Source of the DNA: JANQRA01 sp035762545 | GTDB taxonomy: Bacteria; Actinomycetota; Acidimicrobiia; Spongiisociales; ZC4RG35 | DNA length: 64,000 nucleotides | Direction of reading: 5' to 3' | Assembly: GCA_035762545.1 (NCBI GenBank) | Contig: DASTOM010000024.1 | Coordinates: forward strand, 1-64,000 | In this document: one piece after another, positions 54,479 through 60,968 of the stretch | Layout: each line of letters begins with the position of its first letter | Position numbering within the stretch: the first letter of the stretch is position 1 | Translations under genes and position numbers: made by a program | The notes under the pieces: model-generated | Told to the model about the DNA's origin: nothing | Seen by the model: only the letters and a program-made list of their open reading frames with translations | Database searches by the model: none

Positions 54479-55443
54479 ACCTCAAGCATCACCGCCTCTC
54501 GATCCCCGCCATTGTCGAGGCAGGTGATGTGATCGACCCGCTCTTCGTGAACAGCCCACAGTTCGAACACGGGCCATTGTCCTCGGCTGTGGGGTGCAGC
54601 CTGACCTTGAAGATCGAGACGGCCAACCCGATCCGCTCGTTCAAGGGGCGAGGAGCCGACTACTTCATGCAGAAGGTCGTCGAGCGTGGTGAGTCACGAC
54701 CGCTCGTGTGTGCCAGCACCGGGAATTTCGGACAGGCAATGGCGTACGCCGCCCGGTCCCACGGCCGCAACATGACCGTCTTCGCCGACCTGAACGCCAA
54801 CACCTCGAAGCTGGGCCGGATCCGTGACCTCGGCGCGGAGGTTCGCCAGGTCGGGGACGACTTCGACTCCGCCAAGTCGGCGGCGCGGGCCCACTGCGAA
54901 TCCGCTGGCGCATGGATGATCGAAGACGGTCGTGAGCCCGAGATCAGCGAAGGCGCGGGAACGATCGGCATGGAACTCACCGGTTCCGGAGCCACATTCG
55001 ACGTCGTCGTCGTTCCTGTCGGCAATGGCGCCCTGATCAACGGTGTGGCGAGGTGGGTGAAACACGTGTCCCCGGCCACCGAAGTGATCGGAGTGTCCGC
55101 ATCAGGTGCTGATGCGATGGCCGAGTCATGGCGATCAGAGAGGATCGTGGAACGGGCAAGTGTCGACACCATTGCCGAGGGCATCGCCGTCCGCATCCCC
55201 GTGCCTGAAGCCCTCGAGGACATGGAGACGATCATCGACGACATGGTGCTCGTCGACGACGTGGCCATGGTCGAGGCGATGCGTCTCATTGCCCGGACCA
55301 CGGGTCAGCTCGTCGAGCCCTCAGGAGCGGCGGGCGTGGCCGCGATCCGATCGAACCCCACCAGGTTCGAAGGTCGGACCGTCGCAACGGTGCTGACCGG
55401 CAACAACCTCACGGAGGATCAACTGGCCCGATGGTTGGGCTAG
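54475..55443 (+). CDS. Threonine-dehydratase-like PLP enzyme, CTG start proposed
   Basis: About 322 residues of the tryptophan-synthase-beta PLP fold. SFKGRGADYF (55-64) holds the PLP Lys57, ASTGNFGQAMAYAA is the substrate-binding loop, PVGNGALINGVARW is a Gly-rich segment resembling the phosphate-binding loop, and VEPSGAAGVAAI is near the end. Threonine/serine dehydratase is the best guess; diaminopropionate-type lyases are alternatives. The conserved opening RLSIPAIVEAGDVIDPLF lies upstream of the first GTG (54529) with no ATG, GTG or TTG in frame. CTG 54475 overlaps the VOC stop as CTGA and has AGGAG seven bases upstream, so it is the likely start. Its stop overlaps a convergent gene. Confidence 0.8.
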   Translation: MNLKHHRLSIPAIVEAGDVIDPLFVNSPQFEHGPLSSAVGCSLTLKIETANPIRSFKGRGADYFMQKVVERGESRPLVCASTGNFGQAMAYAARSHGRNMTVFADLNANTSKLGRIRDLGAEVRQVGDDFDSAKSAARAHCESAGAWMIEDGREPEISEGAGTIGMELTGSGATFDVVVVPVGNGALINGVARWVKHVSPATEVIGVSASGADAMAESWRSERIVERASVDTIAEGIAVRIPVPEALEDMETIIDDMVLVDDVAMVEAMRLIARTTGQLVEPSGAAGVAAIRSNPTRFEGRTVATVLTGNNLTEDQLARWLG

Positions 55444-56015
55444 ACGTCCGACTCCATCAGTAAATCGGCACGGCTATCGGATACCGAAGCCAAGCCCAGA
55501 ATCAGCCATCCGATTCCGGGATAGGAGAACCACCACGGAGAAGCGACAAAGGCGTCGGTGATGTCGAGCGGCGACCAGTACGCCACGGCTCCGATCAAAC
55601 CGGTAGCGAGAAGCGCCAAACCTCCCCATCGTCCCAAAGAGCCGTCTCCGATCAGACCGATTCCAGCCGCCGCGAATACCACCGGCACGACGAAGAACAG
55701 AATGCCGACCGCCACCACCACCAGGAGATACGTCAGGGCGAGGTCGGGAAGACCCGAGCCGTATGAGAGCATGCCGAGTGCGAGGAGGAACGCGGAGACC
55801 GACAACGCTCGCACGCTGAGCCTCGCCCACTTCGAGATCAGGTCCGTGGACAACGACGCTGCACCCCAGCCTGCCAGCAAGCCACCCAACAACGCCAACC
55901 CGACCACCGGGAGAGGGAGCGGGTCCTCAGCGGAATCGAAAGCCAGGCCTGCCGCGACTGACCCTGCGAGCCAGGTTGCGCCTCCAGCAATCAGAAGGAA
56001 CCCAGCCCGTCGCAC
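55440..56015 (-). CDS. Hypothetical six-helix membrane protein
   Basis: A 191-residue protein with six membrane segments (about 4-25, 35-54, 65-85, 90-118, 128-147 and 160-178). There is no recognised family. Gly and Leu richness is typical of small conserved actinobacterial membrane proteins. The ATG lies five bases after the stop of the acyl-CoA ligase, so they form an operon. Its C-terminus ADLLMESDV repeats the C-terminus of the ligase (ADLLMESDSGT), an identity of eight residues with different codons. Confidence 0.7.
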   Translation of the reverse strand: MRRAGFLLIAGGATWLAGSVAAGLAFDSAEDPLPLPVVGLALLGGLLAGWGAASLSTDLISKWARLSVRALSVSAFLLALGMLSYGSGLPDLALTYLLVVVAVGILFFVVPVVFAAAGIGLIGDGSLGRWGGLALLATGLIGAVAYWSPLDITDAFVASPWWFSYPGIGWLILGLASVSDSRADLLMESDV

Positions 56016-56020
56016 CTCGA

Positions 56021-57643
56021 TTACGTCCCTGAGTCTGACTCCATCAACAGATCCGCGTACTGGTCCCGCACGACCTTCTTGTCGAACTTGCCGGTTCCGG
56101 TCTTGGGAATCTCATCGACGAACACGATCTCGTCCGGTAGCCACCACTTGGCGACCCGGGTGGAGAGGTGGTCGATCAACTCCTCCGACGTCGCTTCGGC
56201 CCCTTGGGCGAGGACCACGAAGGCGGCGGGACGCTCCTGCCACTTCACGTGCTTCAGCCCGACCACAGTCGCCTCGGCCACCGCGGGATGTGCCATCAGT
56301 TCGTTCTCGACATCGAGAGAACTGATCCACTCGCCGCCCGACTTGATCACGTCCTTGGCCCGGTCGGTGATTCGTATGTAGCCCTCGGGTGTGATCTTGC
56401 ACACGTCTCCAGTGCGGAGCCACCCGTCCTCGAAGGACTGAGGAGTCCGATCGTCCTTGTAGTACTCGGCGGCGATCCACGGCCCTCTGATCAGCAGCTC
56501 ACCGAACGCCTCTCCGTCGTGAGGGAGCTCATCACCCACCTCGTCGACGATCTTCACCTGAAGGCCCGAGGTGGGGATTCCAGCCGTCTCGAGTCGATCG
56601 AGTTGATCCTGGAGGTCCCACTCCTCCATGTGGGGCTTGAGATAGGCCATGGAGGCAACCGGGTTGGTCTCGGTCATCCCCCACCCCTGGATCACCCGTA
56701 TACCGCGGTCCCGCCAGTACCCCTCGATCATCGACCGGGGGACGGCAGAGCCTCCACACAAGAAGGCCCGGATCGAGGAGACGTCGATCTCGGGATGGGC
56801 ATCGAGATACTGCTTGATCCCCATCCAGACCGTGGGCACTCCGGCACTGAACGTCACCTTCTCCCCCGTGAACAGGTTGACCAGACCCTCGGGTGACAGG
56901 TCGGGCCCCGGGTAGGTCAGCTTGGCGCCCTTGGTCGTGGCCATGAACGGATAGCCCCATGCAGAGGCATGGAACATCGGGACCACAGGAAGCACATTGT
57001 CGGTGGGCTCGATGGCGAAGTTCGCCAGGTTCGAGATGGTGTGCATGTAGGTGGACCGCTGGGTGTAGGCGACGCCCTTCGGGTTGCCGGTAGTGCCCGA
57101 CGTGTAACAGAACATCATGGGTGACCGCTCGTCGAGCAGCGGCCACTTGCCGTGCTCGGCCTGGTCGGCGATCAAGTCTTCGTAGGCGACCGAGCCCGGG
57201 ATGGCATCGGACGCCTCCGGGCCCATGATCACGAAGGTCTCGACCGTCTCGAACCTGTCGGCCATCGGCGCCAGCAGCGGAACGAGATCGGGGTCGACGA
57301 AGATGGCCTTGTCCCGGGCGTGGTTGACGATGTAGACGATCTGGTCGGCGAAGAGACGGATGTTGATCGTGTGACAGATCCGGCCGGTGTTGGCGGTGGC
57401 CCAGTACAGCTCATGATGGCGGTGGTTGTTCCAGGCGAAGGTGCCCACCGCTTCGCCCTGACCGACACCGAGGCTGTCGAACGCGGTGGCGAGTCTTCTG
57501 ATCCTGGAGTCGATCCCGGCATATGTCCATCGGGAGACCGACCGGTCAGCGTCCACGGACACCACCTCCTGATCCGGGTAGATCCAGGCCGCGTGGTCGT
57601 AGAGCGTGGACAGCAGGAGGGGGAAGTCGTCCTGCATGTGCAT
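56021..57643 (-). CDS. AMP-forming acyl-CoA synthetase
   Basis: A 540-residue ligase of the adenylate-forming family, probably activating medium- or long-chain fatty acids with CoA. YTSGTTGNPKGV (about 190-201) is the P-loop, GWGMTETNP the A5 motif, DGWLRTGDVCKITPEGYIRI the A7 motif, DRAKDVIKSGGEWISSLDVE the A8 hinge, and PKTGTGKFDKK carries the catalytic Lys. ATG 57643 overlaps the stop of the PH-domain gene (TGATG). The open frame continues upstream inside that gene but shows no family match, so it is not the start. Confidence 0.93.
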   Translation of the reverse strand: MHMQDDFPLLLSTLYDHAAWIYPDQEVVSVDADRSVSRWTYAGIDSRIRRLATAFDSLGVGQGEAVGTFAWNNHRHHELYWATANTGRICHTINIRLFADQIVYIVNHARDKAIFVDPDLVPLLAPMADRFETVETFVIMGPEASDAIPGSVAYEDLIADQAEHGKWPLLDERSPMMFCYTSGTTGNPKGVAYTQRSTYMHTISNLANFAIEPTDNVLPVVPMFHASAWGYPFMATTKGAKLTYPGPDLSPEGLVNLFTGEKVTFSAGVPTVWMGIKQYLDAHPEIDVSSIRAFLCGGSAVPRSMIEGYWRDRGIRVIQGWGMTETNPVASMAYLKPHMEEWDLQDQLDRLETAGIPTSGLQVKIVDEVGDELPHDGEAFGELLIRGPWIAAEYYKDDRTPQSFEDGWLRTGDVCKITPEGYIRITDRAKDVIKSGGEWISSLDVENELMAHPAVAEATVVGLKHVKWQERPAAFVVLAQGAEATSEELIDHLSTRVAKWWLPDEIVFVDEIPKTGTGKFDKKVVRDQYADLLMESDSGT

Positions 57644-58245
57644 CAGCTGCCACCTCCGAGAAGCTTGCCCTTCTGGGCTTCGAACTCCTCGTCGCTGAGC
57701 TTGCCCTGGTCGTGCAGCCGGGAGAGACGCTCGAGCTGGGAGACGGAGTCTGAGCCGCCGCCACCTCCGTGGTCGTTCGAATGAATCCTCACTTCCCTGA
57801 CCTTGTAGATGAGGGACTGGACGGCCTCGGGCTTGGGGATGTCCTTGTACCGGGTCTGACCGTGTGTCCCGGCCGACTCGATCATCAGGTCGCCAGTGCC
57901 GAAGATCCTCTCGAAGATCGTCTGGTTGAAGGCGACGTTCTGGATCACCTCGAGCGGGATCTCGGTCCCCTGTTTGGCGATCAACCCGGCCCTGTAGATG
58001 ATGCGCTCGTTGGTGATGACGTGATTGGTCGTCACCCACCGGGTGATGCCTCTCACGATCAGGACGATCACCAACCCGGCGACCGCCCACAGCAGCCATG
58101 TCGGCCAACCGAGGACCAGGACCAGAACAGCGAGCGCGATCCCGATGAGGATGATGAGACTCTCCCGCAAGATCCCGGACCAGTGCGGCCTGAATTCGGT
58201 CTCGATGACTTCGCCCTCGCTGAGGAGACGTTTCGGGTAACCCAT
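57643..58245 (-). CDS. Membrane protein with bacterial PH domain and SHOCT domain
   Basis: A 200-residue protein. Two adjacent membrane segments (about 28-45 and 50-70, SLIILIGIALAVLVLVLGWP and LLWAVAGLVIVLIV) are followed by a YdbS-type bacterial PH domain (TNHVITNERIIYRAGLIAKQ, then EIPLEVIQNVAFNQ, about 76-110). A Gly-rich linker leads to a C-terminal SHOCT motif LERLSRLHDQGKLSDEEFEA (about 172-191). Function is unknown. TATTCT lies 6 nt before ATG 58245, a leaderless start. It is co-transcribed with the acyl-CoA ligase. Confidence 0.85.
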   Translation of the reverse strand: MGYPKRLLSEGEVIETEFRPHWSGILRESLIILIGIALAVLVLVLGWPTWLLWAVAGLVIVLIVRGITRWVTTNHVITNERIIYRAGLIAKQGTEIPLEVIQNVAFNQTIFERIFGTGDLMIESAGTHGQTRYKDIPKPEAVQSLIYKVREVRIHSNDHGGGGGSDSVSQLERLSRLHDQGKLSDEEFEAQKGKLLGGGS

Positions 58246-58295
58246 GCACCGAGAATACCGGCGCACGGGTTTCCTGGTCGCCGTGTCGGATGTCA

Positions 58296-58346
58296 TGTCG
58301 AACCTGCATGCCGGACCTCGCTCCGGGACACGGTGCAGGCCCGACA
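58296..58346 (+). repeat. Palindromic dispersed repeat, copy 3
   Basis: Arms GTCGAACCTGCA (58297-58308) and TGCAGGCCCGAC (58334-58345) pair over 12 positions. The loop contains CGGGACAC as in copy 2. It lies between the PH-domain gene and candidate RNA A, 21 kb from copies 1 and 2. Confidence 0.6.
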
Positions 58347-58349
58347 GAA

Positions 58350-58380
58350 GGGCGTCCGACGGGAACCGGACGAGACGCCC
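58350..58380. repeat. Inverted repeat next to copy 3
   Basis: GGGCGTC (58350-58356) and GACGCCC (58374-58380) pair, and an internal GTCCG/CGGAC pair is also possible. It lies 4 bases after the palindromic repeat and 24 bases before the hairpin of RNA A. It may be part of the transcript's far 3' end or a separate terminator. Confidence 0.4.
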
Positions 58381-58399
58381 GGCGAAGGACCAGCCCAGA

Positions 58400-58815
58400 A
58401 CGCGAGAAACCCCGAGGGAGCATCGGCCGAAGCCTCAACCCTCTCGGGGCTCTCATTTCCGATCGGCGTCGGGCCGGGGACCCAACTCCGTTCGGAGATG
58501 CAGCGGGACGAATCCCACTGCGTCGTGATTCGTGAGAATCACGTGGCGTCGGTTTCACAACCTGGCCCCTGGCGACCTCTCGGTCTCCCTGGGCCGACCT
58601 TCCGGTCCGCCGTGGCGAATCTTGCGACAAGCCGTGGTCCGTTTCCGCTCGACGATCCCGAAGGATCCCCTTCCGGTCCTGGACCGACCGTGCGCCTGCA
58701 GTTTCCCGCATGCGTTCGGCTGACCTTCCTGCCGGTTTTACCCGGCTCTCCGGTCCGACCAGTCCTGCGGTTACCCGCCGTGTCGGTCGCCGTCGTCGGG
58801 TTTCCCCGTCGACGT
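58400..58815 (-). ncRNA. Candidate structured RNA A (about 415 nt)
   Basis: This part of a 682-base gene-free stretch (58246-58927) is read on the minus strand from a clear promoter (58851 to 58823) to a strong hairpin (58454 to 58404). The interior has many short stems with GNRA-like or UUCG loops, such as GGGGAAACCC, GCCGGGTAAAACCGGC and GATCCTTCGGGATC, separated by GGAAGG motifs (GGCAGGAAGG, GACCGGAAGGGG, GACCGGAAGGTC). It shares its promoter, first-base A and 3' hairpin with RNA B. I found no RNase P, tmRNA, 6S or SRP RNA signature and no credible reading frame. The existence of a transcript is inference. Confidence 0.6.
58404..58454 (-). terminator. Conserved 3' hairpin of RNA A
   Basis: On the minus strand GAGA-G-CCCCGAG pairs with CTCGGGG-TT-TCTC. 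An inner stem GGC-TTCG-GCC sits at the tip. RNA B has the same hairpin with CCCCAAG/CTTGGGG and GAC-TTCG-GTC, so two base pairs differ by compensatory G-C to A-U changes. Only a short, interrupted T-stretch follows. Confidence 0.6.
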
Positions 58816-58822
58816 GGCGGGA

Positions 58823-58851
58823 AAAGTAGACCACGCCCCCCACCCTGACAA
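58823..58851 (-). promoter_or_regulatory. Promoter of candidate RNA A
   Basis: TTGTCA (58851 to 58846), 17 bases, TACTTT (58828 to 58823), then 7 bases (TCCCGCC) to an A at 58815. The same -10 box, spacer length and start base occur at RNA B. This is the canonical layout of a strong primary-sigma promoter. Confidence 0.7.
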
Positions 58852-58862
58852 ATCGAATGCGT

Positions 58863-58897
58863 CATTGTTTTTCGCGAGTTGTGAATCAGTTTTCGCG
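58863..58897. promoter_or_regulatory. Tandem TTTTCGCG motif between RNA A and the CREST gene
   Basis: CATTGTTTTTCGCG ends at 58876 and CAGTTTTCGCG ends at 58897, so the CGCG cores are 21 bases apart, two helical turns. The pair starts 11 bases upstream of the RNA A -35 box and ends 17 bases before the CREST gene's -10 box (TAGGTT, 58915-58920). The same pair occurs upstream of RNA B. Confidence 0.55.
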
Positions 58898-58927
58898 CCC
58901 GGGTAACCGACCCGTAGGTTTGCGGCA

Positions 58928-59404
58928 ATGGGAGCCCTCGCAGACTGCGAAGCCATCGTCGACTCGTTCTTGGGGCAGCGGGTCAACTCGATCACCACTC
59001 TGGCATTCGTGGTGGCGGCGTTCGTGGTCTGGCGGTGGTCGACACGGGTGTGGGTCGCTATCGGTCTCTCCCTGACCGGTGTGGGATCGTTCTTCTTTCA
59101 CGGACCGATGCCCTCGTGGGCGCAGGTGGCACACGACGTTTCCCTCTGGTTCCTCGTCGTCATCGTCATCGTCGAGATCGGACGCGACCTGTTGAGAACC
59201 AGAGAGTGGCGCCCCCTTGTCGGTCCGCTGACATTGCTGGCAGTCGTGGCGGTGATCGGTCGACTCGGAGCGACCGGGAACCCACTGTGTGATCCAGCCT
59301 CGATCTGGCAGCCACACGGCCTGTGGCACATCGGTGCGGCTACGGCGGTGACATGGTGGGCGGTTGCTACGGCACCCAAGACCCCCATGACGGATCACTC
59401 ATGA
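58928..59404 (+). CDS. CREST-superfamily (alkaline ceramidase-like) membrane hydrolase
   Basis: A 158-residue membrane protein with the CREST metal-hydrolase residues: Cys7-Glu8 and N20-S21 near the N-terminus as in alkaline ceramidases, GSFFFH (Ser54, His58), AHD (His69, Asp70) and GLWHIGAA (His134). Several hydrophobic segments span the membrane (about 22-38, 42-58, 71-84, 98-112 and 130-148). It is shorter than eukaryotic ceramidases, so one or two helices are missing. Substrate is an amide- or ester-linked lipid by family. TAGGTT ends exactly 7 nt before ATG 58928, a leaderless start. The gene is divergent from RNA A, and the 3' hairpin of RNA B lies directly after its stop. Confidence 0.75.
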   Translation: MGALADCEAIVDSFLGQRVNSITTLAFVVAAFVVWRWSTRVWVAIGLSLTGVGSFFFHGPMPSWAQVAHDVSLWFLVVIVIVEIGRDLLRTREWRPLVGPLTLLAVVAVIGRLGATGNPLCDPASIWQPHGLWHIGAATAVTWWAVATAPKTPMTDHS

Positions 59405-59554
59405 CGCGGAAGAGCCCCAAGGGAGCCGTGACCGAAGTCTCAGCCCTCTTGGGGCTTCCGGGCCACTCACCCGGAAAGCGGGCCCCGGGATGGGTGACCT
59501 TCCAGAGTCGCCTTGCGGCTACTCCTTCCCCGACTGAGGTTGCCCTCATTCGGT
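59405..59554 (-). ncRNA. Candidate structured RNA B (about 150 nt)
   Basis: Read on the minus strand from A 59554 to a hairpin at 59459-59408. It forms CCGAATGAGG-GCAA-CCTCAGTCGG, then GGAAGG and GAGTAGCC-GCAA-GGCGACTC, GGAAGG again, and finally the hairpin shared with RNA A. Both small hairpins have GCAA tetraloops. Promoter, start base, GGAAGG motifs and 3' hairpin match RNA A, so RNA B looks like a shorter paralogue. It shares the gap with the divergent MFS gene. No reading frame or known RNA signature is visible. Confidence 0.6.
59408..59459. terminator. Conserved 3' hairpin of RNA B, also after the CREST gene
   Basis: GGAAG-A-GCCCCAAG on the plus strand pairs with CTTGGGGCTTCC over about 12 base pairs. 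It begins three bases after the CREST stop codon, so it may end transcription from both sides. On the minus strand it is the end of RNA B. Confidence 0.6.
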
Positions 59555-59561
59555 AGAGCGG

Positions 59562-59590
59562 AAAGTACGCAGGGGGGCACAACCCGTCAA
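59562..59590 (-). promoter_or_regulatory. Promoter of candidate RNA B
   Basis: TTGACG (59590 to 59585), 17 bases, TACTTT (59567 to 59562), then CCGCTCT and an A at 59554. The -35 box is close to consensus and the -10 box is identical to that of RNA A. Confidence 0.7.
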
Positions 59591-59602
59591 GCCGTCGCAC
59601 CC

Positions 59603-59635
59603 CATTGTTTTCGCGTCTTACGGGCAGATTTCGCG
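59603..59635. promoter_or_regulatory. Tandem TTTCGCG motif between RNA B and the MFS gene
   Basis: CATTGTTTTCGCG ends at 59615 and CAGATTTCGCG ends at 59635, 20 bases apart. It starts 12 bases upstream of the RNA B -35 box and ends 35 bases before the -10 box of the MFS gene (TAGCGT, 59671-59676). Both half-motifs match those at 58863-58897. Confidence 0.55.
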
Positions 59636-59685
59636 GTCGTAAATGGCGGCTGCGGAGCTCGGGTCATCGTTAGCGTCGAACGTCC

Positions 59686-60930
59686 ATGTGGTCTGACCGG
59701 AACGTTCGCGCCGTGGTGTTCGCACGCCTCATCTCACGCATCGGTGGTGAGGCGGCCTTCTTCGTCGGCATCTGGGGCAAGGCGGCATTCGAACTAGACG
59801 CCAACGCGAGTGAACTGGCGGTCGTGATGGCGGCGCTCGGTGTGGCCTCGCTCATCGGGGCGTCCGTTGCCGGCGTCCTCGTCGACAGATTCGATCCACG
59901 ACGGGTCGTGATGGCGGGAGAAGTCCTCTTCGTCCCTGCGGCCCTGACGTTGATCTGGGCCGATTCCATCCCCTCGCTCGCGGTGGCGACGTTCGCACTT
60001 GGCTTGGTGGGCACGCCGGTCTTCACGGCCATCTCTTCGTTCGCACCGTTCCTGACCGACGACGAGAGCAGGCTCGCCAAGATCAACTCCTGGATAGAGG
60101 GGGCGTCGTGGCTGGCGTTCGTCCTCGGCCCGGCCGCGGGCGCCCTTCTCGCCGGGACGCTCGGGATCGACTCCATCTTCGTCCTCGACGCTCTCACCTC
60201 CCTCGTTGCCGCCGCAGTGCTCATTCCGGTGAAGGTCCGCCGCCTGTCGTCCACTACCCATTCCGGAGGGCTGACCGAGCTGAGAGAGGGATTCGCTATC
60301 GCGTACGGGAACCCTCGGCTCCGCTTCTACATATGGCTGGGATCGTCGGTGTGGCTGATGTTCGGCGTGTTCGGGGCGCTCGAGCCGCTGTTCTACAGAG
60401 ACGTCCTCGGAGTCGAGGTCGAGGCGATCGGTTGGGTGAACTCCGTGTTCGGTCTGGGCCTGGTTGGTGGGACTCTCATATCCGGCAGGCTCCCGGAACG
60501 GTTTCGGACGGCCACCTGGCTCACCATCCTCGTTGGGCTCAACGCCGTGGGTGTGCTGGCCTATGTCGGGACCGACCTGATCTCCGTCGTCGTCGTGGCG
60601 GCCCCGTTCTGGGGGATCATCATCGGGATGATGGCGCCGTTGCATCGCACGATGGTCCAGGTCAACTCACCAGATGAGGCCGTCGGTCGGATCATGGGTG
60701 TCAGCCACATCCACTCCGAGGTCGGCCATCTCCTCCCTCTGGCGTTCGCACCTGCGATAGCGGCCGTCCTCGGCGTGCAGAAGACCCTCCTCTATGCCGG
60801 GTCCATCGTGGCCGTCGTAGCGATCGTCTTCATCGGCCCGGCGCGCCGTCTCGACCGCACTCGGACCTTCCATGTGCCGCCCACCGGGTTGCCCGACCCC
60901 GAAGAGGAACCGAAGTCGATCAGTCACTGA
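59686..60930 (+). CDS. MFS transporter
   Basis: A 414-residue major-facilitator protein with ten to twelve membrane segments in two halves. VVFARLISRIGGEAAFFVGI is the first helix, VDRFDPRRVVMAGE (about 64-77) resembles motif A of the D-R/K-x-G/R-R type, and FLTDDESRLAKINSWIEGAS is a loop typical of enterobactin-exporter-like (EntS/MFS_3) members. The substrate is unknown. ATG 59686 lies 9 nt after TAGCGT, so the leader is at most a few bases. The gene is divergent from RNA B and shares its tandem motif region. Confidence 0.88.
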   Translation: MWSDRNVRAVVFARLISRIGGEAAFFVGIWGKAAFELDANASELAVVMAALGVASLIGASVAGVLVDRFDPRRVVMAGEVLFVPAALTLIWADSIPSLAVATFALGLVGTPVFTAISSFAPFLTDDESRLAKINSWIEGASWLAFVLGPAAGALLAGTLGIDSIFVLDALTSLVAAAVLIPVKVRRLSSTTHSGGLTELREGFAIAYGNPRLRFYIWLGSSVWLMFGVFGALEPLFYRDVLGVEVEAIGWVNSVFGLGLVGGTLISGRLPERFRTATWLTILVGLNAVGVLAYVGTDLISVVVVAAPFWGIIIGMMAPLHRTMVQVNSPDEAVGRIMGVSHIHSEVGHLLPLAFAPAIAAVLGVQKTLLYAGSIVAVVAIVFIGPARRLDRTRTFHVPPTGLPDPEEEPKSISH

Positions 60931-60968
60931 CCCGAATCTGTCGGGGGTGGTTCCTATGATCGGGAACC

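Noticed and set aside
57646..58843. Long N-terminal extension of the acyl-CoA ligase
   Set aside because: The open frame runs through the PH-domain gene in another frame and through RNA A, is Arg/Pro-rich, and matches nothing in the ligase family; ATG 57643 in a TGATG junction is the better start.
58250..58920. RNase P RNA, tmRNA or 6S RNA in the gene-free stretch
   Set aside because: The conserved GAGGAAAGTCC/ACAGAA blocks of RNase P, the tRNA-like ends and tag frame of tmRNA, and the long central bubble of 6S RNA are all missing.
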